A stretch of DNA of 64,000 nucleotides. It comes from Acidimicrobiales bacterium (GTDB lineage: Bacteria; Actinomycetota; Acidimicrobiia; Acidimicrobiales; SKKL01). The stretch covers positions 62,001 through 126,000 of the forward strand of contig JAXHLR010000008.1 of NCBI GenBank assembly GCA_034521975.1, in the 5' to 3' direction. A program made the translations under genes and the position numbers. Shown one piece after another: positions 46,408 to 55,135 of the stretch. Under the pieces are notes generated by a model. That model was not told the DNA's origin, did not search any database, and worked only from the letters and a program-made list of their open reading frames with translations. Numbering within the stretch: position 1 is the stretch's first letter; every line of letters starts with the position of its first letter.

Positions 46408-47240
46408 CCCTGGCTCCCCTGTACAGGCGCCCAGACCGCGCCCACGGTGCCGGCACCCGAATGGGCACCCACCGAAGGACCGACCTCGTAGCGGACCAGG
46501 TCGACGACGCCGGAACGACCGCGGATCAGGTCGGCGAGATGGTCACCGAGGTCGGGGCGATCGGCGTCGCCGACACCGATGCGGACGGGCTGGTGAGCCG
46601 CCACGTTCCCGACGTGGTCGGCCATGGCATCGAGCGCCTGGGTCACGCTGTCGACGGTCGCCAGCTCGGTGAGACCACCCGGGCCGAGCGCCAGGATCGT
46701 GGTCGGGGTCGGTGCCGCCAGGTCGTCGGGGAGACGACCGCTGCGTCGGAGCAGGTCGGGTGCTCCCACGACGAACGCGCTGTCGACGGTGTCCACGGTC
46801 TGCTCGGCGCCGGCGATGACCTCGTGGTGGTCGCACCCGGCACCGCGTGCACGAGCAGCAGCGGTCACGCACAGTGCAACGGGGAAGGACACGGTGCGGG
46901 AGTCGACCAGATGGACCGGCACCTCGATCTGGCCGGCCGCCACCCGTGCTGCGGAGAGGACCGCCGAGTAGTCCGCACCGGTGTGGATCGACACGATGTG
47001 GGACGCTCCGCGACCCACTGCCGCCCGGTACACCGCCAGGATCTCACCCGGTGACGGTGCCGAGGTGGAGACCGTCGCCCCAACGGCGAGCTGTCGGTAG
47101 AAGGTGGAGGAATCGAGCTCGATCCTCTCGCGCAGCGGTGCACCGTCGAGCACGATCGTCATCGGCACGACCGCGACGTCGAGCTCGTCCGCCCACACCG
47201 GGGGCAGCATGGAGGCCGAGTCGGTCACGATGGCGATCAT
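46404..47240 (-). CDS. DegV family fatty-acid-binding protein
   Basis: 278 residues, DegV fold: IAIVTDSASMLPPVWADEL at the N-terminus, VSTSAPSPGEILAVYR with the Ser-binding motif for the lipid carboxylate, and IVSIHTGADYSAVLSAARVA and LVDSRTVSFPVAL typical of the family. DegV proteins bind a fatty acid and, in FakA/FakB systems, present it for phosphorylation to acyl-phosphate. Here it overlaps both plsY upstream and the HD-GYP gene downstream by four bases. No FakA-like kinase is in the window. Confidence 0.9.
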   Translation of the reverse strand: MIAIVTDSASMLPPVWADELDVAVVPMTIVLDGAPLRERIELDSSTFYRQLAVGATVSTSAPSPGEILAVYRAAVGRGASHIVSIHTGADYSAVLSAARVAAGQIEVPVHLVDSRTVSFPVALCVTAAARARGAGCDHHEVIAGAEQTVDTVDSAFVVGAPDLLRRSGRLPDDLAAPTPTTILALGPGGLTELATVDSVTQALDAMADHVGNVAAHQPVRIGVGDADRPDLGDHLADLIRGRSGVVDLVRYEVGPSVGAHSGAGTVGAVWAPVQGSQG

Positions 47241-47845
47241 GACCGCATCCTGGTGGCCCGGAACTTGGCCAGGATCATGAGCGAGGAGGTGGCGGCGAAG
47301 ATCGGGAGCGCAGCGGTGGGTGCAGGACCCCAGGCGTTGGGAAGGCGGCGACGCCACCAGGCGACCGCGGCGACGGTCCATGCCGCGCACGAGATCTGGA
47401 TGGACCGCTCGGCTCCTCGCGTGGCGGTCGTGGCGAGCGCGGCGACGACCGTGTCGACCGGGAAGTATGCGGGGAACACGGCGAGGCACGCTCCCGCCGA
47501 GGTGGCGACGCCCTTTCCGCCCCGACCCCGGTTCCACACCGGCACGATGTGGCCGGCGATCGATGCCGTGCCGGCAAGGTAGGCGCCGCCGTCGCCCGCC
47601 AGCGCGCGACCCAGCCACCCCGCGGCCGCGCCCTTGGCCATGTCGACCGCGAGCACACCGGCACCCCAGCCAGGACCCAGAACCGTCATGGCGTTCGCCG
47701 CACCGGGGTTCCCGCTGCCCTCGCGATGCAGATCGCGGCCGGTGCCCGCCAGCCTGGTGGCGATGACCGCCGAGGGGAACGAGCCGAGGAGGTATCCGAC
47801 GACCGCGGACGATCCCAGGTGCCGCAGCGAGTAGACGTTGTTCAT
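47237..47845 (-). CDS. plsY: Acyl-phosphate:glycerol-3-phosphate acyltransferase
   Basis: 202-residue membrane enzyme that makes lysophosphatidic acid from acyl-phosphate and glycerol-3-phosphate. The three conserved cytoplasmic motifs are present: GSFPSAVIATRLA, the glycine-rich GSGNPGAANA and GRGGKGVATSAGA. The start ATG encodes MNNVYSLRHLGSS. Its acyl-phosphate substrate is what a DegV (FakB) plus kinase route would supply, which matches its neighbour. Confidence 0.93.
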   Translation of the reverse strand: MNNVYSLRHLGSSAVVGYLLGSFPSAVIATRLAGTGRDLHREGSGNPGAANAMTVLGPGWGAGVLAVDMAKGAAAGWLGRALAGDGGAYLAGTASIAGHIVPVWNRGRGGKGVATSAGACLAVFPAYFPVDTVVAALATTATRGAERSIQISCAAWTVAAVAWWRRRLPNAWGPAPTAALPIFAATSSLMILAKFRATRMRS

Positions 47846-47912
47846 GGCGGGTCGGAAACCACCCCCGTCCGCTCTACATTCCACACATACCACCTGCAGG
47901 AGTCGATGGCCG

Positions 47913-49142
47913 ATGAGACCCGACGTCACCAAACTCACCTTCCCGGGAACGCAGGGCACCGAGCTCGCGGCGCGACTCGATCTCCCACCCCACCCACCGC
48001 GGGCCATCGCCCTGTTCGCCCACTGCTTCACCTGCGGAAAGGACATCGCCGCCGCGACCCGCATCAGTGCCGGACTGGTCGCCGAGGGGTTCGGGGTGCT
48101 GCGCTTCGACTTCACCGGGCTCGGCTCGAGCCAGGGCGAGTTCGCCAACAGCAACTTCAGCTCCAACGTCGGTGACCTCGTCGCGGCAGCCGACATGTTG
48201 CGCGATCGCTACCAGGCACCGACCCTGCTCGTGGGGCACAGCCTCGGCGGCGCAGCGGTGCTGGCCGCGGCCCAACAGATCCCCGAGGTGGCGGCGGTGG
48301 TCACCATCGCCGCACCGTCGGATCCTGCGCACGTGTCGGGGGTGTTCGCCGATGCCGACCTGCGTTCCATCAACGAGCACGGCGAAGCCGAGGTCACGCT
48401 GGCCGGCCGGGCGTTCCGGGTCCAGCGCCAGTTCCTGGAGGACATCTCCAACCAGCACCTCGGCGAGGCCATCGGACGGCTGGATGCCGCCCTGCTGGTC
48501 CTGCACTCGCCGATCGACGAGCTCGTATCGGTCGACCACGCTCGGCGCATCTACGAGATGGCCCGGCACCCGAAGAGCTTCGTGTCCATCGACGGGGCGA
48601 ACCATCTGCTCACCGATCGGCGCGACGCGACCTATGTGGCTCGCACGATCGCGACGTGGGCGTCGCGATACCTCCCCGACGACGCCGCACCGACGTCGCC
48701 GCCCGAGGGCCATGTCGTGGTCGAGGAGACCGAGCTCGGCTCCTTCGCGCAACGGGTCAACGCCGGTCACCACACCTTCCTCGCGGACGAGCCGATCGGC
48801 GTGGGAGACGACACGGGGCCGACGCCCTATGACCTGTTGCTCGCCGGGCTCGGCGCCTGCACGTCCATGACGCTGCGGATGTACGCGCAGCGCAAGTCGA
48901 TCCCGCTGGATCACGTGCGGGTCACCCTGACCCACGAGCGCCGCCACGCCGACGACTGCGCCGATCCGGCTCGTCCGACCTGTTCGGTGTCGGTGATCGA
49001 GCGACGCATCGAGCTCGTGGGAGACCTCACCGCCGACCAGCGCTCCAAGCTGGCCGAGATCGCCGACAAGTGCCCGGTGCACCGCACCCTCGAGGGCGAG
49101 GTGCGCGTGGTGACCGACCTCGTCTCGGCGTCCGACCCCTGA
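47913..49142 (+). CDS. Alpha/beta hydrolase-OsmC fusion protein
   Basis: 409 residues in two domains. Residues about 1-260 are an alpha/beta hydrolase (FAHCFTCGKD, nucleophile elbow VGHSLGGAAV with Ser, DELVSVDH and GANHLLTD). Residues about 270-405 are an OsmC peroxiredoxin-like domain with the two redox Cys in GLGACTSMTLRMYAQRK and DKCPVHRTLEG. This bifunctional architecture occurs in many bacteria; the likely job is detoxifying organic hydroperoxides, perhaps after ester cleavage. The ATG at 47913 follows GGAG about 11 bases upstream. Confidence 0.88.
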   Translation: MRPDVTKLTFPGTQGTELAARLDLPPHPPRAIALFAHCFTCGKDIAAATRISAGLVAEGFGVLRFDFTGLGSSQGEFANSNFSSNVGDLVAAADMLRDRYQAPTLLVGHSLGGAAVLAAAQQIPEVAAVVTIAAPSDPAHVSGVFADADLRSINEHGEAEVTLAGRAFRVQRQFLEDISNQHLGEAIGRLDAALLVLHSPIDELVSVDHARRIYEMARHPKSFVSIDGANHLLTDRRDATYVARTIATWASRYLPDDAAPTSPPEGHVVVEETELGSFAQRVNAGHHTFLADEPIGVGDDTGPTPYDLLLAGLGACTSMTLRMYAQRKSIPLDHVRVTLTHERRHADDCADPARPTCSVSVIERRIELVGDLTADQRSKLAEIADKCPVHRTLEGEVRVVTDLVSASDP

Positions 49143-49187
49143 CCGGCCGGCCGGGAACACCCACCACCCTCATCGGGTTTCCTGCAC

Positions 49188-50555
49188 ATGACGACGAACG
49201 ACACAGCAGACGTGGTGGTCATCGGCATGGGACCCGGCGGTGAGGATGTCGGTGGACGCCTGGCCGAGGCCGGACTCGACGTGGTCGGCATCGACTACGA
49301 GCTCGTGGGCGGCGAGTGCCCCTACTGGGGGTGCATCCCGTCCAAGATGATGATCCGAGCTGCTCACCTGCTGGCCGAGGCTCGCCGCATCCCGGGGATG
49401 GCGGGGCAGGCCAGCGTGGTTCCCGACTGGGCACCGGTGGCGAAGCGGATCCGCGACGAGGCGACCACGAACTGGGACGACACCATCGCCGTCGAGCGCT
49501 TCGAAGGCAAGGGTGGCCGCTTCATCCGTGGCCGGGGCCGCATCACCGGGCCCGGCGAGGTCACCGTCGACGACCGGGTCATCACCGCCCGGCGAGCCAT
49601 CGTGGTCGCCACCGGCACCAGCGCGGCGATCCCGCCGATCCCGGGGCTCGACCAGGTCGCGTACTGGACCAACCGCGAGGCCATCGAGGCCGAGCAGCTG
49701 CCGGCGTCGTTGATCGTGCTCGGCAGCGGCGCGGTCGGTGTCGAACTGGCCCAGACCTTCGCCCGCTTCGGCGTCGACGTCACCGTCGTCGAGGCCCTCG
49801 ACCGGTTGGTGCCGCTGGAGGAACCAGAGGCGGGTGAGGTCCTCGCCGGGGTCTTCACCGAAGAAGGGATCGGCGTGCGGACCGGTGCCCGGGCGACCTC
49901 GGTGGCCGCGGCGGGCGACGGCGTCCGCGTCGAGCTGGAGGGCGGCGAGACCCTCGACGCCGAACGCCTGCTGGTGGCCACCGGACGCCGTGCCGACCTC
50001 TCGGCGGTCGGGGTCGCAGCGGTGGGCATCGACGAGGACCAGCGTTGGGTGCCGGTCGACGACCACCAGCGCGTCACCGATGGCGTGTGGGCGGTCGGTG
50101 ACATCACCGGCAAGGGGGCGTTCACCCACATCGCGCTCTACCAGTCGGCGATCGCGGTCGCCGACATCCTCGGAGAGGACCACGAGCCGGCGAGCTACCA
50201 CGCCCTGCCTCGCGCCACCTTCACCGACCCCGAGATCGGATCGGTCGGGCTGACCGAGGCCGATGCCCGCAGCGCCGGCCTCGACGTCTCGGTCGGGTTC
50301 GCCAAGGTTCCCCACACCGCCCGCGGCTGGCTGCACAAGGCCGGCAACGAGGGCTTCATCAAGCTCGTCGCCGACACGGATGACGGGGTCCTCGCCGGCG
50401 CCACCGCCATGGGACCCAACGGCGGCGAGGTGCTGGGCCTGCTCACGGTCGCGGTCCACGCTCGAGTCCCCGTCGCGTCACTGCGGCAGATGATCTACGC
50501 CTACCCGACCTTCCACAAGGGGATCGAGGACGCGCTGCGCGATCTCCGCGCCTGA
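49188..50555 (+). CDS. Pyridine nucleotide-disulfide oxidoreductase (mercuric reductase/Lpd-like)
   Basis: 455-residue FAD enzyme. FAD site VVVIGMGPGGEDVGGRLAEA, redox disulfide GGECPYWGCIPSK (C-x4-C), NAD(P) site IVLGSGAVGVELAQTFARFG, second FAD motif GVWAVGDITGKGAFTHIAL, and the C-terminal dimer/His region YAYPTFHKGIEDAL. It lacks the N-terminal heavy-metal domain of true MerA and the lipoyl-complex context of Lpd, so a thiol or quinone-type substrate is more likely. A dihydrolipoyl dehydrogenase-like role cannot be excluded. Confidence 0.9.
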   Translation: MTTNDTADVVVIGMGPGGEDVGGRLAEAGLDVVGIDYELVGGECPYWGCIPSKMMIRAAHLLAEARRIPGMAGQASVVPDWAPVAKRIRDEATTNWDDTIAVERFEGKGGRFIRGRGRITGPGEVTVDDRVITARRAIVVATGTSAAIPPIPGLDQVAYWTNREAIEAEQLPASLIVLGSGAVGVELAQTFARFGVDVTVVEALDRLVPLEEPEAGEVLAGVFTEEGIGVRTGARATSVAAAGDGVRVELEGGETLDAERLLVATGRRADLSAVGVAAVGIDEDQRWVPVDDHQRVTDGVWAVGDITGKGAFTHIALYQSAIAVADILGEDHEPASYHALPRATFTDPEIGSVGLTEADARSAGLDVSVGFAKVPHTARGWLHKAGNEGFIKLVADTDDGVLAGATAMGPNGGEVLGLLTVAVHARVPVASLRQMIYAYPTFHKGIEDALRDLRA

Positions 50556-50593
50556 TCGACGACGAGCTCGGAGTGAACCGGGACCGAGCGGGG

Positions 50594-51106
50594 TCAGCCC
50601 TGAGGGTTGCGATCGCCGGAGGCGGCCGGGTCGCTCGGAACACGAGCGGAGCCGTCGACGGTCGCTTCGATGTCGACCTCGGTCTCTGCGCCAGCCTCTG
50701 CGCCAGCCTCTGCTGGCAAGGAGGTCGGGCCTTCGGGCACGTCCTCGGGCCGGTGGTCGGCAGCGGGAGTGCTGTCGGCCTTGTCGAGTCCGACCTCTCC
50801 CTGGGTTCGAGCCTTGGCTGCGATCGACGGGCCGTCGACGCCGCCTTCGCGAGCAAGCTCGGCCACACGGGTGCCGAATTCGGCGGCATCGGGAAGGGAG
50901 TCGTCGGTCACGGTGACGACGTCGGAAGGATCAGCGGGAGCCTCACCCTCGACGGAGATCTCGGTCGACTGCTCGGGAGCGGACTCTGCCTGGGTGGGCA
51001 GAACGTCGGCAGCTCCTGCAGCGGCGGTCGTGGCGACGACAGCGACGCCGCCGGCGACGACCTTGGTGGTCAGGGTGAGTCCTGCGAGGAACTCGGTGAT
51101 CAGCAT
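50594..51106 (-). CDS. Small secreted or membrane-anchored acidic protein by the sigma-factor locus
   Basis: 170 residues. The first 32 hold one hydrophobic helix (LTTKVVAGGVAVVATTAAAGA); the remainder is acidic and low in complexity, ending in an Ala/Glu-rich region with a short AGAEAGAETE repeat. It is divergent from an ECF sigma gene across a 160-base gap. Its N-terminus (helix then Ala-rich exit) resembles the membrane region of the anti-sigma-like partner, which suggests a related extracytoplasmic role. I do not recognise a named family. Confidence 0.6.
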   Translation of the reverse strand: MLITEFLAGLTLTTKVVAGGVAVVATTAAAGAADVLPTQAESAPEQSTEISVEGEAPADPSDVVTVTDDSLPDAAEFGTRVAELAREGGVDGPSIAAKARTQGEVGLDKADSTPAADHRPEDVPEGPTSLPAEAGAEAGAETEVDIEATVDGSARVPSDPAASGDRNPQG

Positions 51107-51266
51107 GGGGGTGCTCTCTTCGGTGGGAAGAAGCGATCGGGATGATCACTCCACAGGGGAAACGCAGCGCAGTGCGGTGTCGTTACCGATGGTGGGAGAA
51201 GGTTGGTGTTCACCCGAGGCATCAGATGGTCGACAAAGAAGGTGTGCTGACTGTGATTCGCTACTG

Positions 51267-51815
51267 ATGGCCGTTGGAGAGGACTTCCCCGACGTGCTCA
51301 TGGCGGCCCAAGCTGGTGCCGACCATGCCATCGGCCAACTGTTCGCGGCTCACAACCCGGAACTGGTCCGCTACCTCGACGGGCGGGCACGGGGATTCGG
51401 CGACGATCTGGCCCAAGAGGTGTGGATCGCTGCTGCAAGGAACCTGCGGTCTTTCACCGGGGACGAACAGGCATTTCGCGCCTGGCTGTTCTCGATCGCT
51501 CGGTCCAAGCTCATCGACCACGGGCGCCGTCTGACCCGCCAACCCGCGAGCCCGACCGATCCCCACATCATGGAGGACACCTCCCGAGCGGAGGTTCCCA
51601 TCGATGCGCTCACCTCCAACGAGGCCATCGCCGAGCTCGTCGACGGTCTCAGCGACCAGCAGGCCGACATCGTGCTGCTCCGTGTCGTCGGCGGGTTCAG
51701 CGTCGACGAGGTGGCAGCGATCATCGGAAAGCGACCGGGGGCGGTGCGGGTCGCCCAGCATCGTGCGCTGCGTCGGGTCGCCGATCGACTCGAGGAACGG
51801 GGTGTAACACGATGA
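51267..51815 (+). CDS. ECF-type RNA polymerase sigma factor
   Basis: 182 residues with sigma region 2 (DDLAQEVWIAAARNLRSFTG, AFRAWLFSIARSKLIDHGRR) and region 4 (SDQQADIVLLRVVGGFSVDE, VAAIIGKRPGAVRVAQHRAL). No anti-sigma domain is fused. Its stop overlaps the start of the next gene by ATGA, a classic sigma/anti-sigma coupling. The start is taken as the ATG at 51267; only weak ribosome-site sequence precedes it. Confidence 0.88.
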   Translation: MAVGEDFPDVLMAAQAGADHAIGQLFAAHNPELVRYLDGRARGFGDDLAQEVWIAAARNLRSFTGDEQAFRAWLFSIARSKLIDHGRRLTRQPASPTDPHIMEDTSRAEVPIDALTSNEAIAELVDGLSDQQADIVLLRVVGGFSVDEVAAIIGKRPGAVRVAQHRALRRVADRLEERGVTR

Positions 51816-52555
51816 GCCGCCGAGACGTTCCCCCTGATGAGATGAAGACTCCGCCGCTCGACGCGAACACCGCTGACCGCCTCTTGGCCGGTGCGATCCA
51901 GCCAGATGACGCGCCCGACGGGTACCAGCGCATCGCTGCTCTCATCGCCGTCGCCAACGAACCCGCTACCGAGGCCGAGCGGCAGGACCCACCGCCTGGG
52001 CTGGCCGCACTGGTCACGAGCGCCGAGGAACCAGCCGATCGTGGGCCGAGGACCCGGCGCCGCTCCACCCAGGTCGCGGTGGCCGCCGCCGTGCTGTGTC
52101 TCACCGCGTCCAGCGCCGCTGCCGCGACCAACAACCTGCCCGACCCGATCCAGCGAGCGGTGTCCAGCGTCGCCTCCCAGATCGGCGTGTCGATCCCAGA
52201 GCCCGCATCACCGGACGACATCACTCTCGAGCCGACGGGTCCGGATCGCGACGTTCCCGGTTCGGCGCCGTCCGGTTCGGGCGACGCACCCGACCAGACC
52301 GTCCCCGATCCCGCTGAGCTGCTCCCGAACGATCGGGTTCCCGAGACGGTGGACGAGGTCGTGCCCGATCCGGTCGCTCCGCCGGTCACCGAGAGCCCCG
52401 AGGTTCCGGACGTCACCGAGATCCCTGAGATCCCCGAGGACGATGGCGACATCCCGACACCGCCCACCGGCGGTTCCGACGTCCCCACCGACGGCGGCGA
52501 CGCCTTGACGACCGATCCGGTGGTTCCACAGAACGGCTCCGAGGCGCGCCCCTGA
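51812..52555 (+). CDS. Putative membrane-anchored anti-sigma factor
   Basis: 247 residues. A cytoplasmic N-terminal part of about 90 residues (DANTADRLLAGAIQPDDAPD, then a helical stretch) precedes one hydrophobic helix (TQVAVAAAVLCLTASSAAAA), then NNLPDPIQRAVSSVASQIGV and a long acidic Pro-rich tail. The position right after, and overlapping, an ECF sigma gene, and the one-helix topology, support an anti-sigma role. No HxxxCxxC zinc motif is visible, so it is not a classic ZAS protein. Confidence 0.7.
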   Translation: MSRRDVPPDEMKTPPLDANTADRLLAGAIQPDDAPDGYQRIAALIAVANEPATEAERQDPPPGLAALVTSAEEPADRGPRTRRRSTQVAVAAAVLCLTASSAAAATNNLPDPIQRAVSSVASQIGVSIPEPASPDDITLEPTGPDRDVPGSAPSGSGDAPDQTVPDPAELLPNDRVPETVDEVVPDPVAPPVTESPEVPDVTEIPEIPEDDGDIPTPPTGGSDVPTDGGDALTTDPVVPQNGSEARP

Positions 52556-52557
52556 CC

Positions 52558-53322
52558 TCAGTGGTCGCGCCGGGCGACGATCCGCTGGAGCGCGATGCCG
52601 AGCGCTGATCCGATCCACCGTTCGGCGACCCGGCTGGCTCGGTCGAGGCGAGGAGCCGCGACACCCGGCAGGTACAGGGCGTCGACGAGGCGCCGGCCGG
52701 ATGCAGGGTCGACCAGCGGGTAGTCGAAGCGCCGGTGTTCGATGGTCGAGGCGCTGAACCCGGCTTCGGCGAGGACCCGGGTCGGGTGACGCCGCAGCGG
52801 CGATGGCGGGAACCGGGCGGGCGAGACCAAGGCGAGATAGAGGCGCAGGTAGCGACGGGTGTCGCCGGCGGTCAGCGGCCGGCGTGCAGGCACCATCACA
52901 TGGAGGGCCCCGCCGGGCACCAGGACCCGCCGCATCTCCTCGAGCGCCCTGGTGAGCGGCGAGACCAGCATGAGCGCCATCGAGCACACCACCGCATCGA
53001 CGCTGTGGGAGGGCATGGGCAGCGCCAGCGCGTCGGCTCGCGCCACCGGCCCCGCGTCGTTGGCCACCGCTCGATCCAACTCCTCGGCCGATCGGTCGAC
53101 TCCGATCCAGCCCGGTCCGAGGAGGCCGTGCATGGGACCGCTCCCGCAGGCCAGATCGAGGACGCGACCTCCGGAGGTGACACCGCTGGCCAGCCACTGG
53201 TAGGGGTCGCGACCGTTGTCATCTCGACAGTCGAGTAGCAGGTCCTCGGTGATCCCCGGTCGCTCTGTGTGGAACCGCTCCAGGTAGTGCGGCCAGTCAG
53301 GTCGGAACCGGTCGCGGATCAC
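52558..53322 (-). CDS. SAM-dependent methyltransferase (class I)
   Basis: 254 residues. SAM-binding motif I VLDLACGSGPMHGLL, motif II acidic residue in WIGVDRSAEEL, motif IV DAVVCSMALMLVSP and motif VI LVPGGALHVMVPA fit the Methyltransf_11 type. The C-terminal part is Arg-rich with a hydrophobic YLPGVAAPRL. The start is a GTG overlapping the ccdA-like stop (GTGA), so it is the third gene of the tlpA-ccdA-methyltransferase unit. Substrate unknown. Confidence 0.85.
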   Translation of the reverse strand: MIRDRFRPDWPHYLERFHTERPGITEDLLLDCRDDNGRDPYQWLASGVTSGGRVLDLACGSGPMHGLLGPGWIGVDRSAEELDRAVANDAGPVARADALALPMPSHSVDAVVCSMALMLVSPLTRALEEMRRVLVPGGALHVMVPARRPLTAGDTRRYLRLYLALVSPARFPPSPLRRHPTRVLAEAGFSASTIEHRRFDYPLVDPASGRRLVDALYLPGVAAPRLDRASRVAERWIGSALGIALQRIVARRDH

Positions 53323-54212
53323 GACTCGACGTGGGACGACATCGCATCCGGCTCGGTCGACCGGTCGACGCTCGTTCCCCCGCGTCGGCTCCAGAACCCG
53401 ATCACGGCCGTGACCACGACCAGGATCAACCCGGCGGTGACGAGGAACGAGACGGGGTCATGGGGAACGATCATCTGCTGCAACCAGGATTGCACGGCAG
53501 CCGCCCGCTCGATGACCGGGTCCTGGGTCGCGCCGCGAAGGATCCGGATCTCGTACCAGCCGTAGTAGGCGACGTAGGCCCCCGCGACGACCATCAGGGC
53601 GCCAGCGATCCGGTTGACGCGGGGCAGCAAGCGGCGGAACCGGTGCACGACACCTTCGCGGGCGAGGCCGACGGCGACGGTGAGGATGGTGATCACCACT
53701 CCCATGCCGAGGCCGTAGGCGACGAAGACGCTCATGCCCGACCACCAGCTCTCGGCGCGGAACGTCGCGGTGGTGACCGCCAGGAAGGGACCGATCGTGC
53801 ACGACAGCGACGCGATCGCGAACGACACGCCGAACAGGAACATCGACGGCAACGTTCCGTCACGGCCGCCCCGCTGGAACGTGGGGAGGTGGATGGTGAG
53901 CTGGCGTCCGGCCAGCAGCGCCACGCCGAGGCCGACCAGTCCCACACCGATCACGATCGTGACCCACGGCAGGTGCTGTTCGATCTGTAGGGCCAGTGGG
54001 GTGACCACCACCCCGAAGATCCCGAAGACGACGACGAAACCTGCGGTGAGCACGCCCGAGACGGCCAGTGCCCGGCCGATCGCCCTGGGGGCCCCTCCAC
54101 CATGGTCGAGCCCGACGAAGGCCGCGAGGTAGGCCGGGAGGAGGGCGAAGCCGCACGGGTTGACGGTGGCCGCCATCCCGGCGGCGATGGCGAGCGCGAG
54201 CGATTCCGACAT
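53319..54212 (-). CDS. ccdA: CcdA/DsbD-family thiol-electron transporter
   Basis: 297-residue polytopic protein with six core helices of the CcdA family. The redox Cys pair is visible: AATVNPCGFALLPAYLAAF in helix 1 and AIASLSCTIGPFLAVTTATF in helix 4. An additional C-terminal helix (FLVTAGLILVVVTAVIGFW) and a polar tail follow. It passes reducing power across the membrane to an extracytoplasmic thioredoxin, here the TlpA-like protein encoded immediately upstream. Confidence 0.88.
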   Translation of the reverse strand: MSESLALAIAAGMAATVNPCGFALLPAYLAAFVGLDHGGGAPRAIGRALAVSGVLTAGFVVVFGIFGVVVTPLALQIEQHLPWVTIVIGVGLVGLGVALLAGRQLTIHLPTFQRGGRDGTLPSMFLFGVSFAIASLSCTIGPFLAVTTATFRAESWWSGMSVFVAYGLGMGVVITILTVAVGLAREGVVHRFRRLLPRVNRIAGALMVVAGAYVAYYGWYEIRILRGATQDPVIERAAAVQSWLQQMIVPHDPVSFLVTAGLILVVVTAVIGFWSRRGGTSVDRSTEPDAMSSHVES

Positions 54213-54219
54213 CGACCGG

Positions 54220-54807
54220 TCAGGCGCCGGCGAGGGTGGCGACCCGATCGTCGAGCGCCGAACCCAGGGTCCCGACGAACACCTCGATCTGGCCGGTGTC
54301 GTCGATGAAGGCGAACGCCGGTTGGCCGTACACCCCGAACGCGGTCCAGATGCTGCCGTCGTCGTCGACGACGTGTTCCAGTGCACCGGTGCCGGTGTCG
54401 TCGACGAACTGCTCCATGGCGTTCACCTGTCCCCGACCGGGAACGCCGATGACGCGGACATCGTCGCCGTGGCGTTCCGCGACCTCTGCGACCTCTGGGC
54501 CTTCGGCCCGGCAGCTGGTGCACCAGGGCGCCCAGAACCACAACACGGTCTTGGTGCCGGCGAGTCGGCCGCCGTCGAACTCCTCGCCGTCGAGGGTGGC
54601 CGCACCGGCGAAGACCGAGTCGAACGTCTCCCCGGCAGCTGGCTCTTCCTCTGGCTCTGGCTCTTCCACTGTGTCCGGTACGGTTGCCGCTCCCTCTCCC
54701 CCGGCCGGGTCGTCATCGCTCCCTCCGCTGCAGGCGGCACCAACGAGGACCACCACCGCCAGAGCGGCAGCGGCGCGGATGTGGAGACGTTGGCGCATCG
54801 ACCTCAT
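54220..54807 (-). CDS. TlpA/ResA-like thioredoxin lipoprotein
   Basis: 195 residues: signal peptide with lipobox VGAACS, an acidic Pro/Glu linker (EEPEPEEEPAAGE), then a thioredoxin fold with WFWAPWCTSCRAEGPEVAEV (CxxC) and the cis-Pro loop YGQPAFAFID. It is membrane-anchored on the outside and likely keeps cytochrome c apoproteins or other exported thiols reduced with electrons from the CcdA-like partner 7 bases downstream. Confidence 0.9.
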   Translation of the reverse strand: MRSMRQRLHIRAAAALAVVVLVGAACSGGSDDDPAGGEGAATVPDTVEEPEPEEEPAAGETFDSVFAGAATLDGEEFDGGRLAGTKTVLWFWAPWCTSCRAEGPEVAEVAERHGDDVRVIGVPGRGQVNAMEQFVDDTGTGALEHVVDDDGSIWTAFGVYGQPAFAFIDDTGQIEVFVGTLGSALDDRVATLAGA

Positions 54808-54885
54808 GGTGTTGGAAACCCGCAGGCGGACAGGAGAGATTCCCGATGCGGGAAGTTCTCACGCGCTCACCGGGTTCCGCTCTCC

Positions 54886-55107
54886 ATGGGACCGTCCCAG
54901 AACGGCGTCCGCGCCCTGACCGCCTCGCTGCACCTGGAGATCCTGCTTCCGCGCACCGACGCCGGAGTGCTCGCCCAACTGGTCGCCCTGGCCGCCGTCG
55001 TGCTCGCCGTGTCGGTACTCCTCCGCCACCAACGCGAGCTGCTGCTGCTCACCTGGGGAATCGGACTCATGGTGCTCGGCGGCATGGGGCTGCGTGCGAT
55101 CCATTGA
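54886..55107 (+). CDS. Small membrane protein, 73 residues
   Basis: MGPSQNGVRALTASLHLEIL followed by two hydrophobic helices (AQLVALAAVVLAVSVLL and LLLLTWGIGLMVLGGMGL). The polar N-terminus and short loop RHQRE suggest a hairpin in the membrane. It is divergent from the tlpA-like gene. Function unknown; it may be co-transcribed with the next small membrane gene. Confidence 0.6.
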   Translation: MGPSQNGVRALTASLHLEILLPRTDAGVLAQLVALAAVVLAVSVLLRHQRELLLLTWGIGLMVLGGMGLRAIH

Positions 55108-55135
55108 CCCCGACCATCGAAACGAGAGTTGACCA

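Noticed and set aside
49188-50555. Calling the flavin disulfide reductase a mercuric reductase
   Set aside because: The N-terminal heavy-metal domain and C-terminal vicinal Cys pair are absent, and no mer genes are nearby.
50607-51266. Upstream in-frame extension of the sigma factor over the divergent gene
   Set aside because: It would run antisense through the divergent gene and has no sigma-like sequence; the domain begins after 51267.
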